Of a stretch of 23,087 bases of DNA, positions 15,200 through 22,222 are shown one piece after another. The translations under genes and the position numbers were made by a program. This DNA comes from an uncultured Collinsella sp. (lineage in GTDB: Bacteria > Actinomycetota > Coriobacteriia > Coriobacteriales > Coriobacteriaceae). The stretch spans positions 1-23,087 of the forward strand of contig UQQL01000029.1 of the NCBI GenBank assembly GCA_900543275.1, read 5' to 3'. The notes under the pieces are model-generated. The model had not been told where the DNA came from, did not search any database, and was given only the letters and a program-made list of their open reading frames with translations. Every line of letters begins with the position of its first letter. Within the stretch, counting starts at the first letter, position 1.

Positions 15200-15418
15200 A
15201 TGGACGAACGTGCGAAACAGATTCTTGGCAGGCGGGTCGAAGAGACACGCAGGGACCTTGGTATCTCCAAGGTTGATTTTTGTGTGGCGACAGGAATCAG
15301 CCGACCCTACCTCGACCGAATCGAAGATGGGACGGCAAATTTCACGCTCAAGGTTCTATTTAAGATCGCGCCCGCACTCGGCATGACGGTGTCAGAGCTT
15401 CTCGAGGGGATCGAATAG
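15200..15418 (+). CDS. XRE-family regulator, 72 aa
   Basis: A single HTH domain: LGISKVDFCVATGISRPYLD (20-39) is the helix-turn-helix, with GTANFTLKVLFKIAPALGMT as the following helices and a short SELLEGIE tail. There is no ligand or peptidase domain. No good SD is visible before the ATG, so translation may be weak or the message may have a very short leader. It diverges from the 129-aa gene with a 26-bp palindrome between, suggesting autoregulation. The pair could be a small accessory module rather than a core gene. Confidence 0.8.
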   Translation: MDERAKQILGRRVEETRRDLGISKVDFCVATGISRPYLDRIEDGTANFTLKVLFKIAPALGMTVSELLEGIE

Positions 15419-15440
15419 GGGATACCCGTCGACAACTGAA

Positions 15441-16454
15441 TTACGCCATCGGGATGCGGTCGTGGTTGACTTGGCTGTAGAACAGGCGCTGGATCTCGGC
15501 GGCATCGCGTGACTGGCCGAGTGCCCACATGGTTTTGGCCACGAGTGTCTCGGTGGTCATATCATCGCCGCGCAAAATACCCGGATGGTCGGCGTAAGCA
15601 CGGCCGACCTCATAAACACCCAGATCGAGGCCCTCTTCGGGGACCTGTGTGGTCATAACGACGGTGCGGCCCGAATCGACCCAGCGGAAAATTGCCTCTT
15701 GGAACGATTCGCCCGATTCACCAAACTCGGGGATACCGCCAATGCCAAAGGTCTCCAGAATCACGGCGTCGTAGCTATCGGCAAGGGCGTCGAGGATGCC
15801 CGGGTTTACGCCGGGCGTAAGCTTGAGTACAAATACGCGCGGGTCGATGCTGTCGTAGAAGCGCACCGGGTTTTCGCCCTGATGCGTGCCGTGAAGCCCG
15901 TTGCGCACGATGCGGTCGTTGCGGATATAGGCGATGGGCGGATAGTTGACGCTAATGAACGCGTTAAAGCTCATAGTGCGCTGTTTGCGGGCGCGCGTGC
16001 CGGCAATGGCGACGCCGCCAAACACGATCGAGACGTCGTGCGAATGCTCGTCGAGCGCATAGAGCAGGCTCTGGTACAGGTTGAGCTTGGCATCGGTAAA
16101 GGGATTGCCCATGGGCTTTTGCGAGCCGGTGAGTACGATGGGCTTGGGGCTGTCCTGAATCAGATAGGAAAGCGCCGCCGCTGTGTAGCTCATGGTGTCC
16201 GTGCCGTGCAGGATCACAAAGCCGTCGTGGTCGGCATAGCCTTCGACGATGACGTCGCGGATACGCATCCAGTCACTGGGGCGCATATTGGTGCTGTCGA
16301 TGTTCATGGGCTGCACGACGTCGAGCTCGCAGAGGCCCGAGATCTCGGGGACGCTCTGGGCGAGCTCCTCACCGGTCAGGGCGGGGGAGAGGCCGTTGCC
16401 GTCCTCGGTCGATGCGATGGTGCCGCCCGTGGCGATGAGAAGGATGCGCTTCAT
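15441..16454 (-). CDS. ansA: Type I L-asparaginase, 337 aa
   Basis: It hydrolyses L-asparagine to aspartate and ammonia. The start is set at MKRILLIATGGTIAST: the family N-terminus begins here and AGGA lies upstream; 24 further codons in frame upstream have no support. Thr12 in ATGGTIAS is the nucleophile; Thr85-Asp86 lie in ILHGTDTMSYTAAAL, the second signature. There is no signal peptide, and the length equals cytoplasmic AnsA of E. coli (338 aa), so it is the housekeeping cytosolic type rather than the periplasmic AnsB. It is monocistronic, with a recognisable promoter upstream (16506-16533). Confidence 0.93.
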   Translation of the reverse strand: MKRILLIATGGTIASTEDGNGLSPALTGEELAQSVPEISGLCELDVVQPMNIDSTNMRPSDWMRIRDVIVEGYADHDGFVILHGTDTMSYTAAALSYLIQDSPKPIVLTGSQKPMGNPFTDAKLNLYQSLLYALDEHSHDVSIVFGGVAIAGTRARKQRTMSFNAFISVNYPPIAYIRNDRIVRNGLHGTHQGENPVRFYDSIDPRVFVLKLTPGVNPGILDALADSYDAVILETFGIGGIPEFGESGESFQEAIFRWVDSGRTVVMTTQVPEEGLDLGVYEVGRAYADHPGILRGDDMTTETLVAKTMWALGQSRDAAEIQRLFYSQVNHDRIPMA

Positions 16455-16505
16455 GCTGGTATTCCTATCGGTTTTGTCGCCGCAAGGGCGGAGTCGTTCG
16501 GCAGT

Positions 16506-16559
16506 ATTGTGGCACAGGGCGTCCAATGTTCAAACGTAATACATCATCTGTAACGTTTG
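16506..16559 (-). promoter_or_regulatory. Candidate ansA promoter with overlapping dyad
   Basis: On the minus strand TTGAAC (16528-16533) and CACAAT (16506-16511) are spaced by 16 bases, a fair sigma-70 promoter about 50 bases before the ansA start. A dyad, CAAACGT (16531-16537) and ACGTTTG (16553-16559), overlaps the -35 and is a possible operator. Confidence 0.45.
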
Positions 16560-16722
16560 GTAACACTTCAATTGCCGTCAAATAAGGGCCCAGGTCGTGC
16601 GTTTGCCGTGCGCTGATGGCCGCGAGGGACGAGAAACCCCATATAACGTGTACACTATGGAAGTTATTTTCGTTCATTCACGCGGGTGGGCACCGGCTCC
16701 CCGCCAACAAGAGGGGGAAACC

Positions 16723-18321
16723 ATGGATCAAAAGGCTTCCGCAAAGGTCCTCGTACTCGACTTTGGTGCGCAGTACGGTCAGCTCATTGCCCGTCGCGTC
16801 CGCGACCTCAACGTGTATTCCGAGATCGTTCCCTGCGACATCTCGGCCGATGAGATTCGCGAGATGAACGCCTCTGCGCTCATCCTTTCCGGCGGCCCGG
16901 CCTCCGTGTACGCCGAGGACGCTCCGTCCATTGATCCCGCCATCTTTGACCTTGGCCTTCCCGTCCTGGGCTTTTGCTACGGCCATCAGATCACGGCCGT
17001 GACGCTCGGCGGCAAGGTCGGCCACTCCGAGGTGGGCGAGTACGGCCGCGCCACCATCACGCGCACGGCTGGCGCCAAGCTCTTTAACTCCACGCCCATG
17101 GAGCAGACCGTGTGGATGAGCCACCGCGACGCCGTGTCCGAGGTGCCCGAGGGCTTTACCGTTACCGCCAGCACCGACGTATGCCCGGTTGCCGCCATGG
17201 AGTGCGTCGAGCGCAAGATTTTCACCACGCAGTTCCACCCCGAGGTCAAGCACTCCGAGTACGGTCAGCAGCTGCTGAGCAACTTTCTGTTTGAGATCTG
17301 CGGCCTGGAGCCCAACTGGAGCATGGATAACCTGGTCGAGACCATGACAGCCGAGTTCCGCGAGAAGGTCGGCGACGACCGCGTGATTCTGGCCCTGTCC
17401 GGCGGCGTCGACTCCTCCGTCGTGGCTGCGCTGGGCGCTCGCGCCGTGGGCAAGCAGATGACCTGCGTGTTCATCAACCACGGCCTGCTGCGCAAGGGCG
17501 AGCCCGAGCAGGTGGAGGAGGTCTTCACCAAGCAGTTTGACGTCGACTTTATCCACGTCCACGCCGAGGACCGTTATGCCGAGCTTCTGGCCGGCGTGAC
17601 CGAGCCCGAGGAGAAGCGCCGCATCATCGGTACGCAGTTCTGGAAAGAGTTCTTCGCCGTGGCGCAGCAGCTCGAGACCGATGGCAAGCCGGTCAAGTAC
17701 TTGGCTCAGGGCACCATCTACCCCGACATCATTGAGTCCGGCGCTCGCAAGACGGGCGGCAAGACGGCTACCATCAAGAGCCATCACAATCTGATCCCGT
17801 TCCCCGAGGGCGTGCACTTCGACCTTATTGAGCCGCTCGACCACTTCTTTAAGGACGAGGTCCGCGCGCTTGGTCTGGCACTCGGTCTGCCGGGTCATAT
17901 CGTGTTCCGCCAGCCTTTCCCGGGCCCGGGTCTGGCCATCCGCATCATCGGTGCGGTCGACAAGGAGAAGCTCGAGATCCTCAAGAATGCCGACGCCATC
18001 GTGCGCGAGGAGCTCGACGCCTATAACCAGCGTCTGTTTGAGCAGACCGGCGAGCGCAACTCCGAGCATAGCTGCTGGCAGTATTTCGCCGTCCTGCCCG
18101 ACATTAAGTCCGTCGGCGTTATGGGCGACGAGCGCACCTACCAGCGCCCAATTATCCTGCGTGCCGTCGAGTCCAGCGATGCCATGACCGCCGACTGGGC
18201 CAAGCTGCCCTACGACGTCCTGGCCCGCATCTCCGGCCGCATCGTGGCCGAGGTTCCCGGCGCCAACCGCGTGTGCTACGACATCACGTCCAAGCCGCCC
18301 GCGACGATTGAGTGGGAATAG
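16723..18321 (+). CDS. guaA: GMP synthase (glutamine-hydrolysing), 532 aa
   Basis: It converts XMP to GMP using ATP and glutamine, the last step of guanine nucleotide synthesis. The start is the ATG after GAGGGGG; the in-frame extension to 16597 lacks family sequence. The class I amidotransferase domain (about 8-195) has Cys85 in GFCYGHQ and His172/Glu174 in FHPEV. The ATP pyrophosphatase loop LSGGVDSS is at 225-232, and the dimerisation domain ends with the conserved CYDITSKPPATIEWE. Full length compared with the E. coli enzyme (525 aa). It stands alone with no purine genes beside it. I saw no riboswitch in the leader; possible -10 elements are TATAAC and TACACT near 16643-16656. Confidence 0.98.
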   Translation: MDQKASAKVLVLDFGAQYGQLIARRVRDLNVYSEIVPCDISADEIREMNASALILSGGPASVYAEDAPSIDPAIFDLGLPVLGFCYGHQITAVTLGGKVGHSEVGEYGRATITRTAGAKLFNSTPMEQTVWMSHRDAVSEVPEGFTVTASTDVCPVAAMECVERKIFTTQFHPEVKHSEYGQQLLSNFLFEICGLEPNWSMDNLVETMTAEFREKVGDDRVILALSGGVDSSVVAALGARAVGKQMTCVFINHGLLRKGEPEQVEEVFTKQFDVDFIHVHAEDRYAELLAGVTEPEEKRRIIGTQFWKEFFAVAQQLETDGKPVKYLAQGTIYPDIIESGARKTGGKTATIKSHHNLIPFPEGVHFDLIEPLDHFFKDEVRALGLALGLPGHIVFRQPFPGPGLAIRIIGAVDKEKLEILKNADAIVREELDAYNQRLFEQTGERNSEHSCWQYFAVLPDIKSVGVMGDERTYQRPIILRAVESSDAMTADWAKLPYDVLARISGRIVAEVPGANRVCYDITSKPPATIEWE

Positions 18322-18355
18322 AACATACGTTCGATAAAATAATATAGTATCAGAT

Positions 18356-18389
18356 AGCGGGCACGGTTTCAATTGAATCCGTGCCCGCT
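18356..18389. terminator. Stem-loop between guaA and the methyltransferase operon
   Basis: AGCGGGCACGG (18356-18366) pairs with CCGTGCCCGCT (18379-18389) around a 12-base loop. It lies between convergent genes and has no T-run on either side, so it is a likely but imperfect bidirectional terminator. Confidence 0.6.
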
Positions 18390-18475
18390 GCTGTATGCGT
18401 GTCCTTGCACGCCCAATATGCGCCGTAAAAGCCGTCTTCTTCGACGTCAAAGTGAATGCGCTTCGTTTTCGCCTC

Positions 18476-19306
18476 TCAAAATCTTATTTTCACGATTTGC
18501 ATTTTCATCCCGTTGTCACCGACCCTTGCGAGAAACCGGAAAAAGCAGCTGACAGAAGAGTCTCTCAAATCGTTGTAGCCCAGCATATAGCCGCGACTTG
18601 TGACCTGCAGACGGCTGTCCCACGTGCCGATTTCCTTGGCGGCATCCGAAACCGCAAAATATGCCCCCACATCCTTGATTTTTGCAGTCTTAAGCCATGT
18701 TTTTGCGATCATCTTTACCGCCGTCCGATTGGCAGCATCAAAGACCAGCACACTGCCGGGGAAAGCGTCCGCCATCCCCCGCACCAGTTCCCGGACCTGC
18801 TGGGTCAGAAAGTAATAGAACACCCCGGAGGCAAAGAACACCGCCCCGCGGGAGGCATCGATTTTGCTAAACCATGCGGTGTCTTTCAGGTCGCAGGGGA
18901 TATTTTGTTCTCGATCCCCGGCGGGCAGTAGCTGCTGCCGCAAGGCAATCACATCCGGGAAGTCCAGATTGTAGATCTTGCATCTACCGTTGTCGCAGGT
19001 TCTGCCGGTGTTGTCCAGCCCGCAGCCCAGATTGACCACCGCCGCATTGGGGTGGCCTTTCAGGTAATCCCGCACCTCGAAAGCAAGATCACTCTGCCGT
19101 GTGGCCACCTCCAGCGCACCAAAGCGCTGTATCAGGCTGCGGGAGTTTTTCTCTGCCTCTGAAAAGTCGTAGTCGATCTGGTCGAGCAGACGAACCGCTG
19201 TTTCATCCCTGTAAAGGTTCGGGTACAACTCCGTACACAGCTTCCGGGAATACAGCGGGAGGATCAGCGTCTCCTGCACGGTGTTTTTCTCAATTTTACA
19301 TTTCAT
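18476..19306 (-). CDS. SAM methyltransferase, leucine carboxyl methyltransferase-like, 276 aa
   Basis: The protein resembles the LCM/Tcm-type methyltransferase family. TELYPNLYRDETAVRLLDQI at the N-terminus, a RFGALEVATRQ stretch before the SAM site, and VVNLGCGLDNTG (90-101) are typical, with an acidic YNLDFPDV strand end (112-119). SAM is therefore the likely methyl donor; the substrate is unknown. GAGGA lies 9 bases before the ATG. It is the last gene of a three-methyltransferase minus-strand operon and starts 115 bases after the previous gene. Composition is visibly less GC-rich than guaA and ychF, with more A/T-ending codons, which suggests transfer from another lineage such as Clostridia (inference). 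Confidence 0.85.
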   Translation of the reverse strand: MKCKIEKNTVQETLILPLYSRKLCTELYPNLYRDETAVRLLDQIDYDFSEAEKNSRSLIQRFGALEVATRQSDLAFEVRDYLKGHPNAAVVNLGCGLDNTGRTCDNGRCKIYNLDFPDVIALRQQLLPAGDREQNIPCDLKDTAWFSKIDASRGAVFFASGVFYYFLTQQVRELVRGMADAFPGSVLVFDAANRTAVKMIAKTWLKTAKIKDVGAYFAVSDAAKEIGTWDSRLQVTSRGYMLGYNDLRDSSVSCFFRFLARVGDNGMKMQIVKIRF

Positions 19307-19317
19307 AGGTTTCTTCC

Positions 19318-19383
19318 TCAGTGAATAAAAACTGTCATAATTGCCGCCAGCATAGCCGCTATGACCGTCATGCCTATCGCCAT
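19318..19383 (-). CDS. Possible 21-aa membrane peptide
   Basis: A short ORF starting MAIGMTVIAAMLAAIMTVF is almost wholly hydrophobic and would span the membrane once. Its stop lies 11 bases before the next methyltransferase start, which suits coupling. The frame stays open upstream through the end of the previous gene. There is no clear SD before the ATG, so translation is doubtful. It could also be the tail of a longer lost gene. Confidence 0.25.
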   Translation of the reverse strand: MAIGMTVIAAMLAAIMTVFIH

Positions 19384-19421
19384 GTGCAGGATGGATGCAA
19401 AAATACCCGTGCTTGATGCCC

Positions 19422-20027
19422 CTACTTCCGCGCCGTGACGCAGAGCCACTTTTTCTTTTTGTGTATCTGCACCTCGTGAAAACCCGCCTGCTCCAGACAT
19501 GCCTTTAATTCAATGTCCTTGTAGATGGTCATGCCGCCGATGATCTGCGTCCACCTCTCGTCCTTGTCCGTATCGCCATTGCTCTCGTTGCAGATAAGAA
19601 TTGTCCCGCCTGGCTTCAGCGTCCGCCAGACCTCACGGAAGCATCGGGGCAAATCAGGCCAAAAATAGACGGTCTCAAAGGCCGTGGCAGCGTCGAAACA
19701 GCTATCCTCAAACGCCATATCCGCCACACTGCCTTGCAGAACAGCGCAACGCCCCTCTTGAATTGCAGTTCGGTTGAGCTTTCGAGCCTTCTCCACGCTG
19801 ACGGGCGAATAGTCGATGCCCTTGACGACGCCATGCGGGCATTTTTTCAGCAGCCGTTTTATGTTCGCCCCGCCGCCGCAGCCGCAATCCAGCACCTTGG
19901 CGTTTGGCGCAAGTCGTAGAAATCGAAGTCCCCATCGCGCCACAGGGCTGTGGCCCAGATTCATCATGGCAACCATAAGTTTTCCGCCGAGGCCCACGGG
20001 CTTGCGGGTGTTTTCAAAGAACGACAT
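19422..20027 (-). CDS. Class I SAM-dependent methyltransferase, 201 aa
   Basis: The start is the Met (MSFFENTRKPVGLGGKLMVA) with GGAGGGG just upstream, which overlaps the end of the preceding gene by 14 bases. Motif I VLDCGCGGG (45-53) and GIDYSPVSVEKARKL (70-84) bind SAM. FETVYFWPDLPRCFREVWRT and LKPGGTILICNESNG are the usual motif II/III regions. It is of the UbiE/COQ5-like small-molecule type, so the substrate is probably not DNA or RNA. It is translationally coupled to the upstream methyltransferase. The composition is less GC-rich than the chromosomal core genes. Confidence 0.88.
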   Translation of the reverse strand: MSFFENTRKPVGLGGKLMVAMMNLGHSPVARWGLRFLRLAPNAKVLDCGCGGGANIKRLLKKCPHGVVKGIDYSPVSVEKARKLNRTAIQEGRCAVLQGSVADMAFEDSCFDAATAFETVYFWPDLPRCFREVWRTLKPGGTILICNESNGDTDKDERWTQIIGGMTIYKDIELKACLEQAGFHEVQIHKKKKWLCVTARK

Positions 20028-20643
20028 CTGGCCCCTCCGATTTTGTGCATTCCGCATAAGTCAACGGGAACGAGGCCTTCAGCACCGCGCTTTTCTGCAC
20101 CGCCCAGCCGTTTTGACGCAGGAAACGCAGGTATTCCTCGCTTGTCCACCTGCTGTGGAGGGGGAATCCCGCCATACTCATGAAAAAGGCTTTTACCTTG
20201 CCGGAAACCGAGTTCCCCGCGTGGGTGAAGGTTGGCGCGATGAGCACGCCGTCGTCCTTCAGCACCCGCCTGATTTCTTGCAAGGCCTTTTCTGGATGCG
20301 GCACTATGTGAAGCGCGTTGGACGCGATCACCACTTCGAAGGACTTCTGTGCATAGGGCAGGCGGAACATATCTTGTACGGAAAAGTGCAGCTTTGCGGA
20401 TTGATTGTCCCGCTTTGCTTCAAGGATCATCTGTGCAGAAGCGTCCGTAGCCTCGATGTGCACCGCCGCATCCACGATGCTCTTTGCGATAAGCCCCGTG
20501 CCGGTGGCAACCTCCAGTACGGTTTTTGCTTTCACCACCGGCCTGATCAGCTCATACATCTTCTCATACGCCGCCCGGTCCTTTCGCATGAAACGGTCGT
20601 ACCGACCGGCATTCTTGTCCCAGAAGCCCTTGCGTTCGTGCAT
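20014..20643 (-). CDS. Class I SAM-dependent methyltransferase, 209 aa
   Basis: First gene of the operon. It begins MHERKGFWDKNAGRYDRFMR, the UbiE-like opening. Motif I is VLEVATGTG (42-50), with EATDASAQMILEAK (64-77), the DMFRLPYA/FEVVIASNALHIVPH segment, and RRVLKDDGVLIAPTF. A region near 150-185 (FFMSMAGFPLHSRWTSEEYL) resembles methyltransferases found in metal-transport clusters of anaerobic Firmicutes, but this is an impression, not a match. Its 3' end overlaps the next methyltransferase by 14 bases. The promoter region carries a DtxR/IdeR-like box and a second dyad, so iron-dependent expression is plausible. Confidence 0.88.
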   Translation of the reverse strand: MHERKGFWDKNAGRYDRFMRKDRAAYEKMYELIRPVVKAKTVLEVATGTGLIAKSIVDAAVHIEATDASAQMILEAKRDNQSAKLHFSVQDMFRLPYAQKSFEVVIASNALHIVPHPEKALQEIRRVLKDDGVLIAPTFTHAGNSVSGKVKAFFMSMAGFPLHSRWTSEEYLRFLRQNGWAVQKSAVLKASFPLTYAECTKSEGPDVVL

Positions 20644-20661
20644 GGCTATCGCCCCCCAAAC

Positions 20662-20719
20662 AGTTAGAGCAATCTAACTATAACACACGAATCATGCAGT
20701 AAGATAAGGCTAACCTTAT
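20662..20719 (-). promoter_or_regulatory. Promoter region with DtxR/IdeR-like iron box
   Basis: ATAAGG-CTAA-CCTTAT (20704-20719) is a dyad containing GGCTAACCT, the core of DtxR/IdeR iron boxes. A second dyad, AGTTAGA-GCAA-TCTAACT (20662-20679), lies closer to the gene. On the minus strand TATAGT between them is a likely -10. The two dyads thus bracket the promoter of the methyltransferase operon. The match to the iron box is by eye. Confidence 0.5.
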
Positions 20720-21128
20720 TTCTTGGCCAAGACGCATCTCTTCGGTTTTGCTTATAACGGTGTGAGTCAGATACTAAGCTGGAGCTGAAGAAGGAGCTTG
20801 GCGGACAGGTAGGTCGATACCGGTTCCCGGAACGGTGATCCAGCCAATTACACCAGGGCTCTAGTCATGCAGGTAAACCCAATCCATGACGGGAAATAGG
20901 TCCTTTTCTCTAGCTCGACGTCTTTCGGAGCTTGACGATTTGGACTGATGGAGGTGAGAAGTCCCTCACTGCGCCAATACCAGAAGATTGCGCTATAGAC
21001 ATCTCTCCGACCCTTTGAATCACCCCTTTTCACGCCACCCGCTACGAACCCCGGCGGAAACTAGGGAGTGATTAAAAAGGCGACCTGCGGTTTTGCGAAT
21101 CAATTGAGTCATTCACAAAATCGCGAAT

Positions 21129-21170
21129 TAAGGGCCTGATTCGCCCAAATTGCGCACGAATTGGCCCTTA
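21129..21170. repeat. Long imperfect inverted repeat
   Basis: TAAGGGCC-TGATTCG (21129-21143) pairs with CGAATT-GGCCCTTA (21157-21170), with one mismatch and one bulge, around a 13-base loop. There is no T-run and no gene on either side within 250 bases. It could be a small mobile or structural repeat. Confidence 0.5.
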
Positions 21171-21336
21171 GGCGGTACGACGCGACACGCATCGACAACA
21201 CTCGGCCTGGATTAGTCACTGAGCGGGAATAGCGGGAACTGGCTTTTGAACTCGCGTTTTGATACCGTCGAGTACCGCCTGATGCTGTTTCGGCGCCGCC
21301 ATAGAGTAAAGCCACCAGCGAAATAACGGGAATAAA

Positions 21337-21372
21337 AGCCTCCGGACCCTCTGGTTCGGAGGCTATCTTTTT
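21337..21372. terminator. Bidirectional terminator after the MerR gene
   Basis: AGCCTCCG (21337-21344) pairs with CGGAGGCT (21357-21364) around a 12-base loop. TTTTT follows on the plus strand (21368-21372) and TTTATT on the minus strand. It serves the minus-strand MerR gene and can also stop rightward transcripts. Confidence 0.85.
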
Positions 21373-21425
21373 GCATATCTGCCTAAAACGACTCCTTGCC
21401 AAAGCCCCTTGAGCATCGGGCGGCA

Positions 21426-21866
21426 TTATTGAGTGTGGGCGTTATCGTAGGTATCTTTGATTTCTTCTGGCAAATTATCGGGAATCAGCGCCTTCACTCT
21501 ATCCTCGTTGCCATCTTGGATTGCCTGCTCGTAGTACCAGCATTTGAACTTCAGCATGTCGAGCGCGCGGTTCATGTTCACGATCTCCGACTCCATGTGG
21601 GCCTTGCGCTCCTCGAACATGGCCTTGCGTTTGGGGTATGTTGAGGGACCCTCTGCGCACCATTCCATGAACAGCCGGATGTCCTTGATCTCCATTCCAG
21701 CCTTCTTTAGGCATTCGATGACCCGAAGCGCTTCGAGTTCCGTATCGCTGAATCGGCGAATGCCGGATGCCCGCTCCAGCCCCGGGAACAATCCCTGCTT
21801 GTCGTAATATCGCAGCGTTGAAGCGGGCAAACCGAACATTTCCGCCACCTGTCCGATTGTGTACAT
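21426..21866 (-). CDS. MerR-family transcriptional regulator, 146 aa
   Basis: The N-terminal winged HTH is classical: MYTIGQVAEMFGLPASTLRY, then YDKQGLFPG, RRFSDTELEALRVI and LKKAGMEIKDIRLFM. A dimerisation coiled coil (KAMFEERKAHMESEIVNMNR) and a short C-terminal tail follow. The Cys residues do not form a metal-binding set, so it is probably a redox or small-molecule sensor of the AdhR/GlnR-like group rather than a metal sensor. GGAGGAG precedes the ATG. It diverges from a flavin-reductase remnant and a decarboxylase/cupin gene, with a typical MerR dyad between. Confidence 0.93.
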   Translation of the reverse strand: MYTIGQVAEMFGLPASTLRYYDKQGLFPGLERASGIRRFSDTELEALRVIECLKKAGMEIKDIRLFMEWCAEGPSTYPKRKAMFEERKAHMESEIVNMNRALDMLKFKCWYYEQAIQDGNEDRVKALIPDNLPEEIKDTYDNAHTQ

Positions 21867-21897
21867 GGCTCCTCCGAAACAATGTCGAATTCATTCC

Positions 21898-21925
21898 TTG
21901 ACCTAAAGTCAGGTTTAGGTATTAC
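21898..21925 (+). promoter_or_regulatory. MerR-type operator-promoter
   Basis: TTGACC (21898-21903) is a good -35. ACCTAAA-GTCAGG-TTTAGGT (21901-21920) is a perfect 7-bp dyad starting within it, and TATTAC or TACCTT follows as a -10 at normal or overlong spacing. A dyad placed in the spacer is how MerR proteins remodel promoters. It should drive the rightward genes under control of the adjacent MerR protein. Confidence 0.7.
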
Positions 21926-21971
21926 CTTCATTCTCGTCAATGTAAATCGGGAGCGCAAGGGGTATTCCGTA

Positions 21972-22159
21972 ATGGGCAAAACGGTTTTGATAGTTTCTTC
22001 AAGTCCACGAAAGAATGGCAATTCCGAGACGCTGGCGGAGGCTTTCGCCAAAGGCGCACGCTTGCCGGAACGGTATTCGCCGGCGGCGTGAACGGTGTGG
22101 GCGATATCGCCGGGTATCCCGCTCTGGAGCAGGCGCGGCGAATGGGCATGGGAATCTAG
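21972..22159 (+). pseudogene. Internally deleted NADPH-dependent FMN reductase
   Basis: The start MGKTVLIVSSSPRKNGNSET is the beta-1/FMN-phosphate loop of the flavodoxin-like FMN reductase family, preceded by AAGGGG. About 30 codons in, the frame meets sequence encoding the end of such a protein, in another frame: TVFAGGVNGVGDIAGYPALE, stopping at 22157-22159. Around 120 middle residues are missing, and the junction is near 22056-22065. No functional flavoprotein can be made. The remnant lies between the MerR-controlled promoter and the intact decarboxylase/cupin gene, so it was once the first gene of that operon. Confidence 0.75.
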
Positions 22160-22222
22160 CCGGGCTGTTTGGCCGCGCGGAAACAGATTTGTGCCAAAAC
22201 TATCGACAGGAGGAAATCGATC

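Larger units (their letters stand above)
20720..21425. other. About 700 bases without a convincing gene
   Basis: Several short open frames occur on both strands, but none has a SD together with a recognisable product. A 61-codon minus-strand frame at 20848-21033 has some protein-like character (VYSAIFWYWRSEGLLTS) yet no clear start signal and may be a gene remnant. The stretch also holds a long inverted repeat (21129-21170) and a terminator (21337-21372). It looks like decayed sequence at the boundary between two acquired blocks. Confidence 0.5.

Noticed and set aside
16455..16722. Riboswitch in the guaA leader
   Set aside because: No purine or other riboswitch consensus or terminator/anti-terminator pair could be recognised.
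16678..18450. 590-codon open frame antisense to guaA
   Set aside because: It is a shadow of the guaA codon pattern with no recognisable domain; guaA itself is unambiguous.
19318..19500. 60-codon frame overlapping the end of the 201-aa methyltransferase
   Set aside because: Its first half is just the methyltransferase 3' end in another frame; only the last 21 codons are kept as a doubtful ORF.
21109..21426. 105-codon minus-strand frame beyond the MerR gene
   Set aside because: It contains the bidirectional terminator and the long inverted repeat, has no SD and reads as non-protein-like sequence.
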